Of a stretch of DNA of 64,000 bases, positions 51,383 to 59,883 are shown piece by piece. Both the position numbers and the translations under genes were made by a program. This DNA is from Tropicimonas sp033101155. GTDB taxonomy: Bacteria > Pseudomonadota > Alphaproteobacteria > Rhodobacterales > Rhodobacteraceae. Each line of letters opens with the position of its first letter. The stretch's first letter is position 1. The notes under the pieces were generated by a model, which did no database searches, was not told the DNA's origin, and saw only the letters and a program-made list of their open reading frames with translations. The stretch lies in NCBI RefSeq assembly GCF_033101155.1, contig NZ_JAWMPX010000004.1:62001-126000 (forward strand), given 5' to 3'.

Positions 51383-51394
51383 ATCCTATGGTAA

Positions 51395-51427
51395 TCAGGA
51401 CGGCGTTAAAGATTGACGCCGTCCTGA
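51395..51427. repeat. perfect 12-bp inverted repeat
   Basis: TCAGGACGGCGT (51395-51406) and ACGCCGTCCTGA (51416-51427) are perfectly complementary around a nine-base AT-rich spacer. No T run follows on either strand. It lies about midway between the ATPase stop and the FAD dehydrogenase start and may be a strong RNA hairpin, a protein-binding dyad or a recombination scar. Confidence 0.6.
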
Positions 51428-51530
51428 CGACTCACGTGCTGCGCCTGTTCCGCATAAAAGCGAAATGACGCGACGTTCGCCTCGGAGATTGGGTTGGCAG
51501 CGCATAGTTTCCCCCGCGCGGAGGACCGGT

Positions 51531-53186
51531 ATGACAGAAGTTGGCAAAGCCGATGTGATCGTGGTCGGCGCGGGCCTTGCCGGGCTGGTGGCGGCCTGCG
51601 AGGCGCTGGAACGCGGGCGCAAGGTTCTCCTGCTTGACCAGGAAGGGCCACAATCTCTGGGCGGGCAGGCTCACTGGTCACTGGGCGGGCTCTTTATGGT
51701 CGACACGCCGGAGCAACGCCGCATGGGTATCCGCGACGGACGCAACCTTGCGCTGTCGGACTGGATGGGCAGCGCGCAGTTCGACCGTCCCGAGGACGAC
51801 AATCCCCGCCGTTTCGCCCAGGCCTTTGTCGATTTCGCGTCCGGCGAGATGCGGTCCTGGCTGCACGGGCTCGGCCTGCGCTGGTTTCCCGTGGTGGGCT
51901 GGGCCGAGCGCGGCGGCGCTCTGGCCGACGGGCACGGCAACTCGGTCCCGCGTTTTCACATCACATGGGGCACCGGCCCCGGCGTTGTCGCCCCGTTCAA
52001 GGCGCGCGTTCTGGACGCAGTGCTCACCGGCGGGTTGCGCCATGTGCCCCGTCGGCGGGTCACGCAGTTGATCGTGGAGAATGGCACGGTCTGCGGCGTC
52101 TCCGGCGACATCCTTGCGGAAGATCCGGCGCCGATCGGGGAGAGCACGAGTCGGGACGTGGTTGGCGATTTCACCTGCCGCGCCGAGTCGGTCATCCTCG
52201 CCTCAGGCGGGATCGGCGGCAATCACGACCTCGTCCGTGAACACTGGCCAGAAGAACGGCTCGGCCCCGCGCCAACGCAGATGGTCGCCGGCGTGCCCGA
52301 TTATGTCGACGGCCAGATGCAGCAGACGGCCATCGGCATTGGCGCAGCCGCGATCAACACGGACCGGATGTGGCATTACACCGAAGGGCTGAAGAACTGG
52401 AACCCGATCTGGCCCAATCACGGCATCCGTATCCTGCCCGGCCCATCTTCGATGTGGTTCGACGCGCTCGGAAATCGCATGGACGCCCCTTGCCTGCCAG
52501 GGTTCGACACGCTGGCCACCCTCAAACGCATCCTTTCCACCGGACATTCCCATTCCTGGTTCATCCTGACCCAGGCGATCATCGAGAAGGAGTTCGCCCT
52601 CTCCGGCTCGGAACAGAACCCGGACCTGACCTCCGGGCGCTGGCAAGAGGTGCTGAAGGCGCGGCTTCTGGGCAAGGGCGCCCCGGCGCCGGTCGAGGCC
52701 TTCAAGGAGCATGGCGAGGATTTCGTGATCGCCGAAACCCTGCGGGAGCTCGTGCTGGGCATGAACGCACTAACGCCGGAAACGCCGCTCGACTTTCTGC
52801 ACCTTCTGGAACAGATCGAAGCGCGCGATGCGCAGATCGGCAACCCATTCGCCAAGGACGCGCAAGTCACCGCCATTCGCGGCGCCCGCGCCTATCGCGG
52901 CGACAAGCTGATCCGCACCGCGCCACCCCATCGCATCCTCGACGAGAACAAGGGACCGTTGATCGCCGTCCGTCTCAACATTTTGACGCGGAAGAGCCTC
53001 GGCGGACTACATACGGACCTGCAATCACGTGTCCTGCGCCCCGATGGCTCCGTCTTCCCCGGCCTCTTTGCGGCCGGCGAGGTCGCCGGTTTCGGCGGTG
53101 GCGGCTATCACGGATATAACGCGCTCGAAGGCACTTTCCTCGGCGGCTGCCTCTTCAGCGGGCGGATCGCTGGCCAGTACGCGTGA
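51531..53186 (+). CDS. FAD-binding dehydrogenase (KsdD/fumarate reductase-like flavoprotein)
   Basis: 551 residues. The Rossmann FAD motif VIVVGAGLAGLVAA (Gly13, Gly15, Gly18) begins the chain and GLFAAGEVAGFGGGGYHGYNALEGTFLGG ends the second FAD-binding part, as in ketosteroid delta-1-dehydrogenase and flavocytochrome relatives. The ATG at 51531 follows GGAGGACCGGT. Family members annotated as FAD-binding dehydrogenase have unknown substrates. The DUF1989 gene follows after 73 bases. Confidence 0.88.
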   Translation: MTEVGKADVIVVGAGLAGLVAACEALERGRKVLLLDQEGPQSLGGQAHWSLGGLFMVDTPEQRRMGIRDGRNLALSDWMGSAQFDRPEDDNPRRFAQAFVDFASGEMRSWLHGLGLRWFPVVGWAERGGALADGHGNSVPRFHITWGTGPGVVAPFKARVLDAVLTGGLRHVPRRRVTQLIVENGTVCGVSGDILAEDPAPIGESTSRDVVGDFTCRAESVILASGGIGGNHDLVREHWPEERLGPAPTQMVAGVPDYVDGQMQQTAIGIGAAAINTDRMWHYTEGLKNWNPIWPNHGIRILPGPSSMWFDALGNRMDAPCLPGFDTLATLKRILSTGHSHSWFILTQAIIEKEFALSGSEQNPDLTSGRWQEVLKARLLGKGAPAPVEAFKEHGEDFVIAETLRELVLGMNALTPETPLDFLHLLEQIEARDAQIGNPFAKDAQVTAIRGARAYRGDKLIRTAPPHRILDENKGPLIAVRLNILTRKSLGGLHTDLQSRVLRPDGSVFPGLFAAGEVAGFGGGGYHGYNALEGTFLGGCLFSGRIAGQYA

Positions 53187-53259
53187 TCGCGGCACGGGGC
53201 TTGCCCGCCGAGCCACACCCCGGCACTGTCGCACCGAAACGCCTGATGAAGGAAGTGCG

Positions 53260-54099
53260 ATGTCCTGCCCCGAAGACGCAGCGGCCCGAAAGGCGATCCC
53301 GCCGGTCATCTGCTATCCAGTCGAGGCCCTGCCCCGACCGGATCCTGCCGCCCTCGCCCAACACCGCACCACGCTGGAGAAGGTAGAGCAAGTCCGCGTG
53401 CCGCCGCGCGACGCGGCCTGTTTCCGCGTCCCCGCGGGCGGCGCTTTCCGCATCTCCTCGATCGAGGGGCCGCAGGTAGGCGATCTCAATCTCTGGAACG
53501 CGCACGACCTTTCCGAGCGCTTCTATTCCGGCAAGACCCGCGCCCTGCACGGCACCCATGTGACAACGGGCGAACGGCTCTGGTCGTCTTTCCCCTTTCT
53601 GCGCCCGATGGCGACCATCCTGGAAGACAGCCTCGACTGGTACGGGATCGACCCGCATGGCGGCTCGGTGCACGACGTGATCGGCACCCGCTGCGACCCC
53701 TACACGAACACCCTGCTGACCGGCGGGCTCTACCACCATTGCTGCCATTCCAATCTGACCCGGGCGCTCGCAGCGGAAACCGGCCTGCCGCTCGCGGAGG
53801 CCGAGACGCATGTGCATGACGTGCTGAACGTCTTCATGTGCACCGGTTTCACCCGCGACACGGGCCAGTACTTCATGAAGGCCAGCCCGGTCCGGCCCGG
53901 CGATTACCTTGATTTTCTAGCTGAAATCGACTTGCTCGGCGCGCTCTCGGCCTGCCCGGGGGGCGACTGCTCCTCGGAGCATTCCTCCGACACCGCCGCC
54001 TGCTACCCGTTGCTTGTCGAGATCTTCGCCCCACCCACCGGCGCCGCAGCCTGGCCCGGCCCCGCCGTGAACGGTTATGACCGGAGCCACGGCACCTGA
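53260..54099 (+). CDS. DUF1989 (urea carboxylase-associated) family protein
   Basis: 279 residues. SIEGPQVGDLNLWNAHDLSE and HDVIGTRCDPYTNTLL, and the later HVHDVLNVFMCTGFT, are conserved in the DUF1989 family, which includes urea-carboxylase-associated proteins and guanidine-related enzymes. The family has conserved Cys and His positions (HHCCHSN, CPGGDCSSEHS) that suggest metal binding. The ATG at 53260 follows GAAGGAAGTGCG. It lies downstream of the FAD dehydrogenase without any urea carboxylase gene nearby. Confidence 0.88.
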   Translation: MSCPEDAAARKAIPPVICYPVEALPRPDPAALAQHRTTLEKVEQVRVPPRDAACFRVPAGGAFRISSIEGPQVGDLNLWNAHDLSERFYSGKTRALHGTHVTTGERLWSSFPFLRPMATILEDSLDWYGIDPHGGSVHDVIGTRCDPYTNTLLTGGLYHHCCHSNLTRALAAETGLPLAEAETHVHDVLNVFMCTGFTRDTGQYFMKASPVRPGDYLDFLAEIDLLGALSACPGGDCSSEHSSDTAACYPLLVEIFAPPTGAAAWPGPAVNGYDRSHGT

Positions 54100-54106
54100 G
54101 CCGAGC

Positions 54107-54445
54107 TCAATGCATCCTGCCGCCGACCGGGACATCCCGGTCCGGCGCAAGCAGGACGACCTCGCCCTCCTCGTCGGGTACGCCCAGAACCAGAACCTCG
54201 GACATGAACCGGCCAATCTGGCGCGGCGGGAAATTGACCACGGCCATGACCAGCTTGCCCGGCAGGGTCTCAACGTCATAATGGCGGGTGATCTGGGCCG
54301 AGCTTTTCTTTTCGCCAATCTCCGGACCGAAATCGATCCAGAGCTTGATCGCCGGCTTGCGCGCCTCCGGGTAAGGCTCGGCGCGCACCACCCGCCCGAC
54401 GCGGATATCCACCTTCAGGAAATCATCAAACCCGATCTCGCTCAT
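54107..54445 (-). CDS. tRNA-binding domain protein, CsaA-like
   Basis: 112 residues, a single OB-fold tRNA-binding domain. DIRVGRVVRAEPYPEARKPAIKLWIDFG and VVNFPPRQIGRFMSEVLVLG are typical of CsaA. It binds tRNA or acts as a chaperone with SecA-like partners. It overlaps the proC stop by four bases (ATGA). Confidence 0.93.
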   Translation of the reverse strand: MSEIGFDDFLKVDIRVGRVVRAEPYPEARKPAIKLWIDFGPEIGEKKSSAQITRHYDVETLPGKLVMAVVNFPPRQIGRFMSEVLVLGVPDEEGEVVLLAPDRDVPVGGRMH

Positions 54446-55254
54446 TTCGCAAGCTCCCGGCTGCGATCCGCCGCTGCCGCGACTACCTTCTCCATGAGCC
54501 GGGGCAAGCCTGTGACTTCATCCATCAGCACCTCCAGCCCGGCGGCGGTCGTCCCGTTCGGCGACGTCACGTTGATCCGCAGCTGCGCGGCGCTTTCCTC
54601 GGATTGATGCAGCAACTCGCCTGCCCCGGCGACAGTTGCCCGCGCCAGTTGCATCGCCAGATCCTCCGGCAACCCCTGCGCCATGCCTGCGCGCGCCATC
54701 GCTTCAACCATATGGAAGAGATAGGCTGGTCCGGAACCGGAGAGACCGGTCACCGCATCCATCTGCGCCTCCCCCTCCAGCCGGATCACCTGCCCGACCG
54801 CCGAGAGGAAGTGCTTGGCGAGGTCCATCTCCGCGGCACTCGTGCGCGCATTGCCGACAATCGCCGTGATCCCGCGCCCAACAGCCGCCGGCGTATTCGG
54901 CATCGCCCGGATCACCGGGGTCGCCGCTCCGAGGACGGATTCGTAGAAGGCAATCGGCGTCCCGGCCGCAACGCTCAGAAACAGCGTCTCGCCACCGCCC
55001 AGCGCCGCCAACGAGGGCAACGCCTCCGCCATCATCTGCGGCTTGACCGCGACGAGCACGATGGCCGGCCGCTCCGGAAGCGTTGCGTTCAACCGCACGC
55101 CCTGCGCCGCGAGCCAGTCCGACGGGTTGGGATCCACAACAGTCACGGCCTCGGGCGGGAACCCGTCCGCCAGCCAGCCCTGAAGCATCGCCGACCCCAT
55201 CTTGCCACAGCCCAGAAGCACCAGCCCCTGCGCCTTCACGTCTGTCATCTCCAT
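54442..55254 (-). CDS. proC: pyrroline-5-carboxylate reductase
   Basis: 270 residues. The NAD(P) motif GCGKMG at 15-20, the RAMPNTPAAVGRG loop and the C-terminal AVTGLSGSGPAYLFHMVEAM and TSPNGTTAAGLEVL are diagnostic. It makes proline from pyrroline-5-carboxylate. The ATG at 55254 follows GGAGGATTTTC. It lies in the YbjN-proC-csaA unit on the minus strand. Confidence 0.96.
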   Translation of the reverse strand: MEMTDVKAQGLVLLGCGKMGSAMLQGWLADGFPPEAVTVVDPNPSDWLAAQGVRLNATLPERPAIVLVAVKPQMMAEALPSLAALGGGETLFLSVAAGTPIAFYESVLGAATPVIRAMPNTPAAVGRGITAIVGNARTSAAEMDLAKHFLSAVGQVIRLEGEAQMDAVTGLSGSGPAYLFHMVEAMARAGMAQGLPEDLAMQLARATVAGAGELLHQSEESAAQLRINVTSPNGTTAAGLEVLMDEVTGLPRLMEKVVAAAADRSRELAK

Positions 55255-55289
55255 GAAAATCCTCCGGATCCGTTCCGCCCGCAAGCTAA

Positions 55290-55309
55290 GCGGCCCCGAA
55301 TGGGGCCGC
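55290..55309 (-). repeat. intergenic hairpin upstream of proC
   Basis: GCGGCCCC-gaat-GGGGCCGC, eight pairs with a four-base loop, 36 bases upstream of the proC start in the gap from YbjN. No T run. Confidence 0.5.
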
Positions 55310-55349
55310 AACGTCTTCCAGTCAGAAATGTCTCTGCCGAGCCCGCCAA

Positions 55350-55370
55350 GGGGCGCCGAAGCAGCGCCCC
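55350..55370 (-). repeat. intergenic hairpin just after YbjN
   Basis: GGGGCGC-cgaagca-GCGCCCC, seven pairs, starting nine bases past the YbjN stop on the minus strand. It and the hairpin at 55290 may reduce read-through into proC or protect the YbjN mRNA. Confidence 0.5.
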
Positions 55371-55379
55371 TGCGCCGTC

Positions 55380-55880
55380 TCAAGCCCGCCCGAAGGCTTC
55401 CGCAATCGCGACCTGCAGTGCGTCCTCGGGGTCCTGATCGCCCCAGACGACAAGCTGGAAGGCAGGATAATAGCGCTCTGAGGCCATGACCGCCGAGCCG
55501 ATCAGCCGGTCGATCTGTTCGGGATGCGGCGTCTGCCCGCCGCCGAGCACCAACCCGTAGCGATAGGTCATGAGCTGCTGCTCGCGCCAATAGGTGAAGG
55601 CGCCCGCCCAGCATGAATCGTTGACCCGGTTCAGCGCTTCATAGAGGCGCCCGAGGCGATCCTCCGGCGGCTCCATCTCGAAAGTGCAGATGAGCCGCAA
55701 CGTTTCGTCATAGGCGGACCATGCCAGCGTGACCGAATAGGTGCGCCACTGACCTTCAACCGCCATGGCGATCTGGTCCTCGGCGATCCGGTCAAAATCC
55801 CAGGCGTTGTTCTCGGCGAGGGTCTCGACGATATCGATCGGATGTAGGTCTTCCGTCAGGAACTCTTCGGAGAGTGACAT
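55380..55880 (-). CDS. YbjN domain-containing protein
   Basis: 166 residues, whole-length YbjN (PF10722) family. DDPE-like core: TYSVTLAWSAYDETLRLICTFEMEPPEDRLGRLYEALNRVND region, followed by WAGAFTYWREQQLMTYRYGLVL. Thought to act as a secretion-chaperone-like or stress protein; the function is unproven. The ATG at 55880 follows GCGAGGCCCGGGC. It is upstream of proC on the same strand. Confidence 0.92.
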   Translation of the reverse strand: MSLSEEFLTEDLHPIDIVETLAENNAWDFDRIAEDQIAMAVEGQWRTYSVTLAWSAYDETLRLICTFEMEPPEDRLGRLYEALNRVNDSCWAGAFTYWREQQLMTYRYGLVLGGGQTPHPEQIDRLIGSAVMASERYYPAFQLVVWGDQDPEDALQVAIAEAFGRA

Positions 55881-56223
55881 GCCCGGGCCTCGCTGTTTGC
55901 TCGCCCCGATTATTCTTGCGCTACCGGGGCTTCGTGCCTGCTCTGGGACGGTCGATACTGCCGCCGTCCTTGAGATTCATCGTGCGAGCAAACCCTCATG
56001 CTGTAAAGCAGAATTTTTGTGACAGGACTCTGGCTGGCCGCAAGATGTAGGGTGACAACAGAGGTCTAGTAGCCCCGTCTCGGCCCTGGACGAGCTGAAA
56101 AACCGACTCAATTCAATAAAAAACGCGCGCCTTTGCCGACGCGCGTTGATGAGCGGCCCAACGCGGACCGCGCCATTATGACTCAGGGGAAGGAGGGGGC
56201 ACGAACGCCCCATTAACCCCTTG
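55881..56223. other. intergenic region between YbjN and UbiK genes
   Basis: 343 bases without a gene. It should hold the YbjN promoter, and contains the UbiK terminator at 56115-56147. The rest shows only short AT-rich stretches. Confidence 0.5.
56115..56147 (-). terminator. intrinsic terminator of the UbiK transcript
   Basis: On the minus strand AACGCGCG pairs with CGCGCGTT (eight pairs, ten-base loop) and is followed by TTTTATT. It lies 77 bases past the UbiK stop. Confidence 0.8.
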
Positions 56224-56475
56224 TTAATCCTTATTAATAGAAGCCTCAAGCGCTTCGATCCGCGCCTTGAGAGCTTCGTTTTCCTCGCGTGCTTTCTGCG
56301 CCATTGCGCGAGCCGCATCGAACTCCTCGCGCGTCACGAAATCACGATCGGCCATCCAGCGGTCGATCATGGATTTGAAAGCGGTCTCGGCCTCATCCTT
56401 TGCGCCCTGGGCCACGCCCATCGCATTGGTCATCAGCTGGGACATGTCGTCGAACAATCTGTTTCGGCTTTGCAT
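56224..56475 (-). CDS. ubiK: UbiK-like accessory factor (BMFP domain)
   Basis: 83 residues. A membrane-fusogenic amphipathic N-terminal helix (FDDMSQLMTNAMGVAQGAKDEAE) is followed by a C-terminal coiled coil (ENEALKARIEALEASI). This matches the BMFP/UbiK family, an accessory factor of ubiquinone synthesis that forms a trimer with UbiJ. The gene is divergent from lgt. Confidence 0.9.
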   Translation of the reverse strand: MQSRNRLFDDMSQLMTNAMGVAQGAKDEAETAFKSMIDRWMADRDFVTREEFDAARAMAQKAREENEALKARIEALEASINKD

Positions 56476-56572
56476 GGGGCACCCATTCGTTACATCCGCC
56501 CCCTATATGGCCTTGCGGGCGGGCAGCCTCAAGGTTGACTTTGCCACATCGAGGCGATCAAGAGCGTAAACC

Positions 56573-57499
56573 ATGCAGGCCGTTATCCCTTTCCCCGAGT
56601 TCAGCCCCGAGCTGTTTTCCGTCTCCCTCTTCGGTATGGAGTTCGCTCTGCGCTGGTACGCGCTCGCCTATATTGCCGGGCTGCTCATCGGCTGGCGCCT
56701 GATCGTGACGCTGCTCAAACGCCCGACGCTCTGGCCCCAGAACACCCCGCCGATGGAGCCGCGACAGGTCGAGGACCTGCTGACCTGGGTCATCCTCGGG
56801 GTGGTCATTGGAGGCCGCCTCGGCTTCGTATTCTTCTACAAGGCCGACCATTACCTCTCCAACCCGGCCCAGATCCTTGCCGTCTGGGAAGGCGGCATGG
56901 CGTTTCACGGCGGGTTGATTGGCGTCGTGATCGCGGCATGGATCTTCACCGGCCGCCACGCAATCCCGCGCCTGAGCGCCGCCGATGCGCTCGCCATTGC
57001 CGCACCGATCGGGCTCTTCTTTGGTCGGCTGGCCAATTTCATCAATAGCGAGCTTTGGGGACGGCCATCGGATGTCCCCTGGGCCATGAAATTCCCTACC
57101 CGCTGCGTCGATCCAGCCTGGCAGGGCTGCAGCGTCCCCGGGGAGTGGTTCTATTACGGAAACGAACTCGCGCGTCATCCGAGCCAACTCTACGAGGCTG
57201 CCCTCGAAGGGTTGATCCTCGGACTGGTCCTGCTCTGGCTGGCCTTCCGACGCGGCGCATTCAAGCGACCGGGCCTCATCGCCGGCACCTTTTTCGCTGG
57301 CTACGGCATCGCCCGCTTCATCATCGAGTATTTTCGAGAGGCGGATGCACAGTTCATCACGCCGGACAACCCGATCGGCTTTGTCATCGGCTCTGGCGCT
57401 ATCGGCGTTACCATGGGACAGCTGCTGTCCCTGCCGATGATCGTGTTTGGCCTCGCTCTGATCGCAGTCGCGCGCCGCAAGACCCCGGCACCGAAATGA
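56573..57499 (+). CDS. lgt: phosphatidylglycerol-prolipoprotein diacylglyceryl transferase
   Basis: 308 residues, seven membrane segments. FFGRLANFINSELWGRPSD is the Lgt signature, and the H in GGMAFHGGLIGV and HPSQLYEA are conserved. The enzyme transfers diacylglycerol to the lipobox Cys of prolipoproteins, several of which (PBP activator, TadD-like proteins) are encoded in this window. It is the first gene of a plus-strand unit and overlaps the next gene (ATGA). Confidence 0.97.
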   Translation: MQAVIPFPEFSPELFSVSLFGMEFALRWYALAYIAGLLIGWRLIVTLLKRPTLWPQNTPPMEPRQVEDLLTWVILGVVIGGRLGFVFFYKADHYLSNPAQILAVWEGGMAFHGGLIGVVIAAWIFTGRHAIPRLSAADALAIAAPIGLFFGRLANFINSELWGRPSDVPWAMKFPTRCVDPAWQGCSVPGEWFYYGNELARHPSQLYEAALEGLILGLVLLWLAFRRGAFKRPGLIAGTFFAGYGIARFIIEYFREADAQFITPDNPIGFVIGSGAIGVTMGQLLSLPMIVFGLALIAVARRKTPAPK

Positions 57500-58569
57500 C
57501 CCCGCTGGCCGACATTCTGCACAAACGGATCGCCCTGACCGGCCCGCTCACGCTGGCCGACTACATGGCCGAATGCCTGCTTCACCCGGAGCATGGATAT
57601 TACACAACCGCGCCCGTTTTCGGGGCGGCCGGCGATTTCGTCACCGCGCCGGAGATCAGCCAGATGTTCGGCGAATTGCTCGGTCTTGCGCTCGCACAGG
57701 GATGGCTGGACCAAGGCGCTCCGCACGGCGCCGTGCTGGCCGAGGCCGGGCCGGGCCGTGGTACGCTCATGGCCGACATGCTGCGGGCCATGCGCCCGAT
57801 CCCGGGCCTGCCGGACGCATTCGACATCCGCCTCATCGAGGCCAGTGCCCGCCTGCGCGACCTCCAGCGCGACGCGGTCTCGCCGTACCCGGCCCAGTGG
57901 ATGAACCGTATCGGCGATCTGCCCGACGCGCCCCTCTACTTCATCGCCAACGAATTTCTCGACGCGCTTCCGATCCGACAATTCCAGCGTGCCGCCGATG
58001 GGTGGCGCGAACATGTCATCTTTTCAGAAGAAGGCGCTTTTCGCTCCAGCTTCGCCGCCCCCGTCCCGGTTCCCGATCTGGATTACCGCCTCGCCGACAC
58101 ACATCCGGGCGAGATCGTCGAGCTCTGTCCGGCCCTGCCCGCGCTGGTCACGGAGCTTGCCGAGCGGATCGCCCGCAATGGCGGCATGGCTGTGTTCATC
58201 GACTATGGCAACTGGCGCTCGCGCGGCGACACGTTGCAGGCGCTGCAAGAGCACGCTCCCGTTGACCCGTTCAAGAGCCCCGGCAGGGCCGACCTGACCG
58301 CCCATGTCGATTTCGAAGCCATCGCGCGCGCAGCTGCCTCGGCCGGTGCGGCAACAAGCAGCCTGATAGCGCAGGGCGTGCTGCTCGAACGTCTCGGGAT
58401 CACCCAGCGGGCGCAGGCGCTCGCCCGCGCCATGCCCGATTCCGCCGCATTGGAAAACCACATTGCCGCGCATCGACGCTTGACCCACCCGCAGGAAATG
58501 GGTTCGCTCTTCAAGGCAATCGCCATTCACCCTGACGGCACCGCGCCGCCACCCGGATTTGAGACATGA
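57496..58569 (+). CDS. MidA/NDUFAF7-type SAM-dependent methyltransferase
   Basis: 357 residues. The opening MAECLLHPEHGYYTTAPVFGAAGDFVTAPEISQMFGEL is typical of the family, then the SAM motif VLAEAGPGRGTLMADML and NEFLDALPIRQF. In mitochondria the homologue methylates complex I Arg; the bacterial role is not proven. It overlaps lgt by four bases and pgeF by four bases, an order common in this group. Confidence 0.92.
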   Translation: MTPLADILHKRIALTGPLTLADYMAECLLHPEHGYYTTAPVFGAAGDFVTAPEISQMFGELLGLALAQGWLDQGAPHGAVLAEAGPGRGTLMADMLRAMRPIPGLPDAFDIRLIEASARLRDLQRDAVSPYPAQWMNRIGDLPDAPLYFIANEFLDALPIRQFQRAADGWREHVIFSEEGAFRSSFAAPVPVPDLDYRLADTHPGEIVELCPALPALVTELAERIARNGGMAVFIDYGNWRSRGDTLQALQEHAPVDPFKSPGRADLTAHVDFEAIARAAASAGAATSSLIAQGVLLERLGITQRAQALARAMPDSAALENHIAAHRRLTHPQEMGSLFKAIAIHPDGTAPPPGFET

Positions 58570-59321
58570 CGCTGGAAATTCTGACCTCGGAAATCCTCTC
58601 TCCCCTGCGCCACGGCTTCTTCACCCGACGCGGTGGTGCCTCTTCGGGCGTGTTCGAAGGGCTCAATTGCGGCCCCGGATCGTCGGACCAGTCCGAGATC
58701 GTGGCGATCAACCGCGACCGCGTGGCGACATCGCTCGGCGTCACCTCGGCCGAGTTGATCTCCATGAACCAGGTCCATTCCGCCGAGGTCGAGGTGGTCG
58801 AAGCCACGCCCACCGAGGCACCGAGGGTCGATTCCATCGTCACCGACCGCCCCGGCCTCGCGCTCTCCGTGCTGACAGCCGATTGTCAGCCAGTGCTCTT
58901 TGCCGACCACTCGGCCGGCGTGATCGGCGCTGCCCATGCTGGCTGGCGGGGGGCGCTGTCGGGCGTTCTGGAGGCCACCCTGGATCGGATGGAGAAACTT
59001 GGCGCCCACCGTTCGGACACGGTTGCCGTGATCGGCCCCTGCATCAGCCAGAGCGCCTATGAGGTTGGCCGGGAGTTTTACGAGGAGTTCATCGCGCAGG
59101 AGCCGGGAAACCAACGCTTCTTTACCCGGGATGACGGCGAGAAGCTGCAATTCGATCTTCCCGCCTTCGGTCTGCATCGGATGCGACGAGCGGGGATCGG
59201 CCAGGCGACCTGGACCCGCCATTGCACCTATTCCGACCCGGAACGGTTCTTCTCCTACCGACGCACGACGCATCGCAAGGAAGCTGATTACGGTCGGCTA
59301 ATCGCCGCAATTCGCCTGTAA
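58566..59321 (+). CDS. pgeF: peptidoglycan editing factor / purine nucleoside phosphorylase (laccase domain)
   Basis: 251 residues. The zinc ligands are His71 (NQVHS), Cys107 (ADCQPV) and His124 (AHAGWRG), as in YfiH. PgeF removes L-Ser-containing UDP-MurNAc errors and related members cleave adenosine. It starts inside the end of the methyltransferase gene (ATGA) and ends the lgt unit. Confidence 0.95.
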   Translation: MTLEILTSEILSPLRHGFFTRRGGASSGVFEGLNCGPGSSDQSEIVAINRDRVATSLGVTSAELISMNQVHSAEVEVVEATPTEAPRVDSIVTDRPGLALSVLTADCQPVLFADHSAGVIGAAHAGWRGALSGVLEATLDRMEKLGAHRSDTVAVIGPCISQSAYEVGREFYEEFIAQEPGNQRFFTRDDGEKLQFDLPAFGLHRMRRAGIGQATWTRHCTYSDPERFFSYRRTTHRKEADYGRLIAAIRL

Positions 59322-59430
59322 CTGTTTCGAGATTGTCCACGTTCCGCCCTGAATCCGCCCAAAATCGCCGGCAGATTGTCCTTAACGGAGAAACAGTGTC
59401 CTAGACCGACAATTGCGAAGGAACAGAGCG

Positions 59431-59577
59431 ATGAAAACAGAGAAGCGCTGGTTGAAATCGGTCCTGATCGCAGCGGAAGAATGCGATTTCCAGATGCCTT
59501 GGGAACGCGGCGCCCGACGGGATGAGATGATCCTGCGCCGGGAACAGCGCGACGCCCCCGAAGCACTTCGCGCCTGA
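59431..59577 (+). CDS. small basic 48-residue protein
   Basis: 48 residues from the ATG at 59431, preceded by GAAGGAACAGAGCG. It starts MKTEKRWLKSVLIAAEECDF and continues QMPWERGARRDEMILRREQR, rich in Arg, Lys and Glu and with one Cys. Similar short proteins seem common in Rhodobacterales, but no function is known. It lies 110 bases after pgeF, a distance that suggests its own promoter. Confidence 0.7.
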   Translation: MKTEKRWLKSVLIAAEECDFQMPWERGARRDEMILRREQRDAPEALRA

Positions 59578-59883
59578 CTTCATGCTGAACGCCGGACACC
59601 GGGGGCGGAGCAATCCGCTGGGATCCGCACGCTTTGCTGCACGCCATCCGGTTGCTCAGCCGGTAGGCGCCTTGATTCGCCCCAAACAGACAAAATGTGG
59701 CGACCGTGTTTGGCTTTGAGAAACAGTTCGACCAGAAGTAAGGGATTGCCTCCTCCGGACTGAAGAAACGATGCAAAATATTGACAGTATCGGCGGATTT
59801 AAGCCTATTGAGAGACAAGACACGTCGTCGACGCGACCTGGTGGGGGCCATGGCAGACGCGACCATCCGAGAGGATCGATTGC
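59578..59883. other. intergenic region upstream of the second Hint gene
   Basis: 306 bases. The only feature noticed is a TTGACA at 59781-59786 with a 17-base spacer to CCTATT or 19 bases to TATTGA, a candidate promoter of the Hint gene. Confidence 0.45.
59781..59811 (+). promoter_or_regulatory. candidate sigma-70 promoter of the second Hint gene
   Basis: A perfect -35 TTGACA is followed by a weak -10 (CCTATT at 17 bases or TATTGA at 19). It ends 73 bases before the start at 59884. Confidence 0.4.

Noticed and set aside
56213..56237. TTAA-N7-TTAA-N6-TTAA, CtrA-like site
   Set aside because: It lies at the stop codon of ubiK, not in front of a start on either strand, so it is probably a chance effect of AT-rich stop-codon sequence.
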